The position numbers and the translations under genes were made by a program. Of a DNA stretch of 64,000 nt, positions 61,593 to 64,000 are shown piece by piece. The notes under the pieces are model-generated. The model saw only the letters and a program-made list of their open reading frames with translations. It was not told where the DNA came from and ran no database searches. The first letter of the stretch is position 1. Every line of letters begins with the position of its first letter. Source of the stretch: Desulfohalobiaceae bacterium S24 (GTDB taxonomy: Bacteria > Desulfobacterota > Desulfovibrionia > Desulfovibrionales > Desulfothermaceae); NCBI GenBank assembly GCA_011389765.1, contig JAABTT010000009.1:1-64000 (forward strand), read 5' to 3'.

Positions 61593-62477
61593 ATGACAAT
61601 GCTCTGTTTTGGTGAAAGCCTGAATGTCATGATGACCAAGATCAAGCGGGCTTTTAAGGAAAGGGATCCCAAGCCGATCCAGGAAGAGGCGCAGCGGCAG
61701 GTGGAAAAAGGCATGGATTATATCGACATCAACCTGGGGCCGGCCAAGAAGGACGGGGTGGAGCTCATGCCCTGGGTGGTGGAAACGGTCCAGGAAGCCT
61801 GCGATCTGCCCTTACTCCTGGATACCTCGAACATAGACGCCATCGAGGCCGGACTCAAAGTCTGCAAGCAGCCGCCGATCATCAATTCCATCATGTGCCG
61901 GCCGGAGCGCTACGAAAAAATGATCCCCCTGGCCGCGGAACACAATGCGGATTTCGTGGCCCTGATGTGGGGTCCGGAAGGACTGCCCCGGGACGAAAAC
62001 GAGCGGGCCATGCTCTGGGTGGAACTCATGTCCGTGGCCAACGAGGCCGGGATTCCCAATGAAAAGATCTGGGTGGACGGCATCGTCACGCCGGTCAATG
62101 TGCAGCAGGATCAAGCCATGAAATTGATCCGGTTTTATGAGATGCTTCCGGACATGTCCCCCGGGGTCAGATCCACCTGCGGATTGTCCAATGTCTCCAA
62201 CGGAGCTCCGGAGCATCTCCGCCCCATCCTGAACCAGACCTATGCCGTGATGCTGGAGAAATACGGAATGCAGTCCATTATCACCGATCCCCTGGACGAG
62301 ACCATGACCGCCATCGCCAAAGGCCAGCGTCAGGACATCGTGGAGGTCGTGTACAAGACCATGGGCGGGGACGAACCGGATCTGAACTCCCTGTCCAAAG
62401 AACTCGGGGACTATGTCAAAACCACCAGGGTGATCATGGGCAAGTCCCTGTACTCCGACTCCTGGCTGGAGCTGTAA
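61593..62477 (+). CDS. acsE: Methyltetrahydrofolate:corrinoid/iron-sulfur protein methyltransferase
   Basis: 294 residues, pterin-binding TIM barrel. The start is ATG 61593 after AAAGGGG. Landmarks: GESLNVMMTKIKRAF, MDYIDINLGPAKKDG near 44, LLLDTSNIDAIEAGLK near 77, NSIMCRPERYEKM, ALMWGPEGLPRDENERA, VDGIVTPVNVQQDQ and STCGLSNVSNGAPEHLRP near 190. It passes the methyl group of methyl-THF to the corrinoid protein and is last in the unit; a terminator follows. Confidence 0.95.
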   Translation: MTMLCFGESLNVMMTKIKRAFKERDPKPIQEEAQRQVEKGMDYIDINLGPAKKDGVELMPWVVETVQEACDLPLLLDTSNIDAIEAGLKVCKQPPIINSIMCRPERYEKMIPLAAEHNADFVALMWGPEGLPRDENERAMLWVELMSVANEAGIPNEKIWVDGIVTPVNVQQDQAMKLIRFYEMLPDMSPGVRSTCGLSNVSNGAPEHLRPILNQTYAVMLEKYGMQSIITDPLDETMTAIAKGQRQDIVEVVYKTMGGDEPDLNSLSKELGDYVKTTRVIMGKSLYSDSWLEL

Positions 62478-62568
62478 GGATTATCTGCAGACGGTACGCT
62501 GTCCTGGAGAATTCACCATCTGCGTACGAGCATGATCGAATATTAGGATTTATTTTAAATAGATATGT

Positions 62569-62595
62569 GTCAGCCCTGCCAGCGGCAGGGCTGAC
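62569..62595. repeat. Perfect 12-bp hairpin repeat
   Basis: GTCAGCCCTGCC-AGC-GGCAGGGCTGAC. A decayed relative lies at 17771-17797, both preceded by TATGTGT. No T-run follows. Confidence 0.75.
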
Positions 62596-62600
62596 AGTTG

Positions 62601-62640
62601 AACCCCTTCCGATTTTGAATTGGAAGGGGTTTGCTTTTTT
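62601..62640 (+). terminator. Intrinsic terminator of the acs unit
   Basis: AACCCCTTCC at 62601-62610 pairs with GGAAGGGGTT at 62622-62631, loop of 11, then TGCTTTTTT. It lies 124 bases after the acsE stop. Confidence 0.85.
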
Positions 62641-62699
62641 CAAAGTGTGCGTTGTTGACATAAAACGGTACTTTTTCTAAAATGATGTACAATCATCAC

Positions 62700-62867
62700 T
62701 GGAAACTGGCCCGGGGTTGGATTGGACTTTTCAGTATTCCGCTCAGAACACTTGATGCGCTCCATCTGGCCCTCGCCTCTGTCCAAGGATTGGAACTTGT
62801 CACGTCCGATGCTCGGCTTTTCAAGGCTGCTGAGGAATTGGCCGTGAAAGCACGATTGATGAATTGA
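62700..62867 (+). pseudogene. Remnant of a PIN-domain (VapC-like) toxin
   Basis: The readable frame (to stop at 62865) ends IPLRTLDALHLALASVQGLELVTSDARLFKAAEEL, which is the C-terminal third of a PIN-domain RNase, including the conserved Asp of T-L-D-A-L-H and the acidic T-S-D motif. The N-terminal two thirds with the first active-site Asp are absent, and no antitoxin gene is near. It is about 60 residues at most, compared with about 130 in intact VapC. Sense of the first residues (MMYNHHWKL) is unrelated to the family. Confidence 0.7.
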
Positions 62868-62886
62868 AATTGGAAAAGGAGCCGCT

Positions 62887-64000
62887 ATGCCTTTGGATAC
62901 AGACAGTCTCAGCCTGCTTCCCGAAGCCCTGAACAGGCTGAACGCCGCCTTTGCCCATTTGCCTGATGAGCCGCAGGACCAGGATCTCGAGGGGATCAAG
63001 AAGGTTCTAAACACGGTGGCCGAACGGATGGGCGACAACTACCCCTACCAGCACCCCCTGTATGCCGGGCAGATGCTCAAGCCGCCCCATCCCGTGGCCA
63101 GGCTGGCCTATGCCCTGTCCATGTGGATCAATCCCAACAACCACGCCCTGGATGGGGGCCGGGCCAGTTCGGCCATGGAAAAGGAAGCGGTGGGAAAAAT
63201 CGCGGCCATGTTCGGCTGGCCCCGGCATCTAGGCCATCTCTGCGGCGGCGGAACCCTGGCCAATATGGAGGCCTTATGGGTGGCCGGCCGGCTTCGTCCC
63301 GGTACCTGCATCGCGGCTTCGAGCCAGGCCCATTACACCCATGCCAGGATTTCAGAAGTGCTTCAACTGGACTTTGTGGCGGTTCCTGCGGATTCCCGGG
63401 GCAGGATGGACATGGAGGCCCTTGAGGCAATACTGGAGCGGCAGACGGTCGGGACAGTGGTGGCCACCATGGGCAGCACCGGATTGGGGGCGGTGGACCC
63501 CCTGCCCGAGATACTCAGGTTGCAGGAGCGGTATGGATTCCGGGTCCATGCAGACAGCGCCTACGGCGGTTATTTCACCCTGGTGGACAACCTGCAGTCC
63601 GACGTCCGGCAGGCCTTTGATTGTCTGGATCGGACCGATTCCCTGGTCATCGACCCGCACAAGCACGGGCTGCAGCCTTACGGCTGCGGCTGCGTTCTGT
63701 TTCAGGATCCTTCAGTCGGGGCCATCTACAAGCATGATTCGCCCTACACCTATTTCAGTTCGGATGAACTCCATCTGGGGGAAATCAGCCTGGAATGCTC
63801 CAGGGCCGGGGCGTCGGCCGTGGCCCTCTGGGCGACCATGGAGCACTTTCCCCTGGACCGGGGCGGCGCCTTTGCCCGGGGGCTGGCCCGGGGGCGCGAG
63901 GCAACGGTGCAGCTCTATGAGCGGCTTCATGCAGATCCTCGATTCTTGACGGCCGTGAAGCCGGAGTTGGACATCCTGATCTGGGCCCCGAACGGAAATA
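62887..64000 (+). CDS. PLP-dependent decarboxylase (group II), 3' end outside window
   Basis: 371 residues are visible; the gene runs off the right edge. AAAGGAG precedes the ATG. Family: pyridoxal-phosphate-dependent aromatic-L-amino-acid/glutamate decarboxylases. Landmarks: NYPYQHPLYAGQML near 54, CGGGTLANMEALW near 120, VHADSAYGGYF near 220 with the Asp that holds the pyridine N, and the PLP lysine in DPHKHGLQPYGCG near 258. Substrate cannot be told from sequence. Placed after the PIN remnant, away from the acs unit. Confidence 0.9.
   Translation, partial: MPLDTDSLSLLPEALNRLNAAFAHLPDEPQDQDLEGIKKVLNTVAERMGDNYPYQHPLYAGQMLKPPHPVARLAYALSMWINPNNHALDGGRASSAMEKEAVGKIAAMFGWPRHLGHLCGGGTLANMEALWVAGRLRPGTCIAASSQAHYTHARISEVLQLDFVAVPADSRGRMDMEALEAILERQTVGTVVATMGSTGLGAVDPLPEILRLQERYGFRVHADSAYGGYFTLVDNLQSDVRQAFDCLDRTDSLVIDPHKHGLQPYGCGCVLFQDPSVGAIYKHDSPYTYFSSDELHLGEISLECSRAGASAVALWATMEHFPLDRGGAFARGLARGREATVQLYERLHADPRFLTAVKPELDILIWAPNGN

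Noticed and set aside
57814-61599. Very long open frame (over 1200 codons) on the minus strand
   Set aside because: It is antisense to acsB and acsC, has the skewed composition of a shadow frame (H, G, D, F-rich), and no family motif. Strong codon bias in the plus-strand genes keeps it open.
1-64000. tRNA or rRNA genes and CRISPR arrays
   Set aside because: I looked for T-loop-like GTTCGAATC contexts and regularly spaced direct repeats of 25-40 bases. The TTCGAAT hits near 250 and 22446 belong to the short repeats, and no spaced array is present.

Overview
The window looks like chromosomal DNA of an anaerobic sulfate-reducing bacterium of the Desulfobacterota (former Deltaproteobacteria). 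Three things point there: a complete sixteen-haem Hmc transmembrane redox complex (hmcABCDEF, at lengths close to those I know from Desulfovibrio), a radical-SAM haem synthase of the siroheme-dependent route (AhbD) beside hemB, and a bacterial-type CODH/acetyl-CoA synthase cluster. A complete oxidiser or autotroph related to Desulfovibrionales/Desulfohalobiaceae would fit, but that is inference; no rRNA or marker tree is available here.

Layout. 0-14.4 kb holds housekeeping genes: corrinoid adenosyltransferase, pgpA, maf, galE, a eukaryotic-type UDP-glucose pyrophosphorylase, an M16C protease, a Yip1-like membrane protein, hemB and ahbD. They are separated by short repeats that often touch gene ends. 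14.4-26.6 kb, all on the minus strand, is a methylene-tetrahydrofolate reductase/Hdr cluster: metF-like, hdrA2, mvhD2, hdrA1, mvhD1, metV, metF, then pyk. Both hdrA genes and both mvhD genes contain one in-frame TGA at a conserved cysteine position, so four selenoproteins are predicted; a caller that treats TGA only as stop would split or truncate all four. 27-34.5 kb carries a CooC ATPase, response regulators, an AroE-like protein lacking the catalytic Asp, sensor kinases and a universal stress protein. 34.6-40.9 kb is hmcABCDEF. 40.9-43.7 kb is a second stress-protein/receiver/kinase set. 43.8-48.3 kb (minus) is a second metV-metF pair, here with qmoA/qmoB-like flavoproteins. 48.6-62.5 kb (plus) is the carbonyl branch of the Wood-Ljungdahl pathway: cooC, prmA, two corrinoid activators, CFeSP small subunit, CODH, ACS, CFeSP large subunit and the methyltransferase. 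The window ends in a PIN-domain remnant and a PLP-dependent decarboxylase cut by the right edge.

How it fits together. AcsE passes the methyl group of methyl-tetrahydrofolate to the corrinoid Fe-S protein, and CODH/ACS joins it to CO and CoA (or runs in reverse). MetVF supplies or consumes methyl-THF. The two MetVF sets are wired to different flavin/Fe-S electron partners, one Sec-containing HdrA/MvhD and one Qmo-like, which suggests two electron routes for the same step. Hmc links periplasmic cytochromes to the cytoplasm. The kinases, receivers and stress proteins around Hmc, three of them with the same C-x10-C-x2-C-P PAS motif, look like a redox- or energy-state sensing shell. The intergenic DNA holds several repeat families, including a module found in opposite orientations in two copies.
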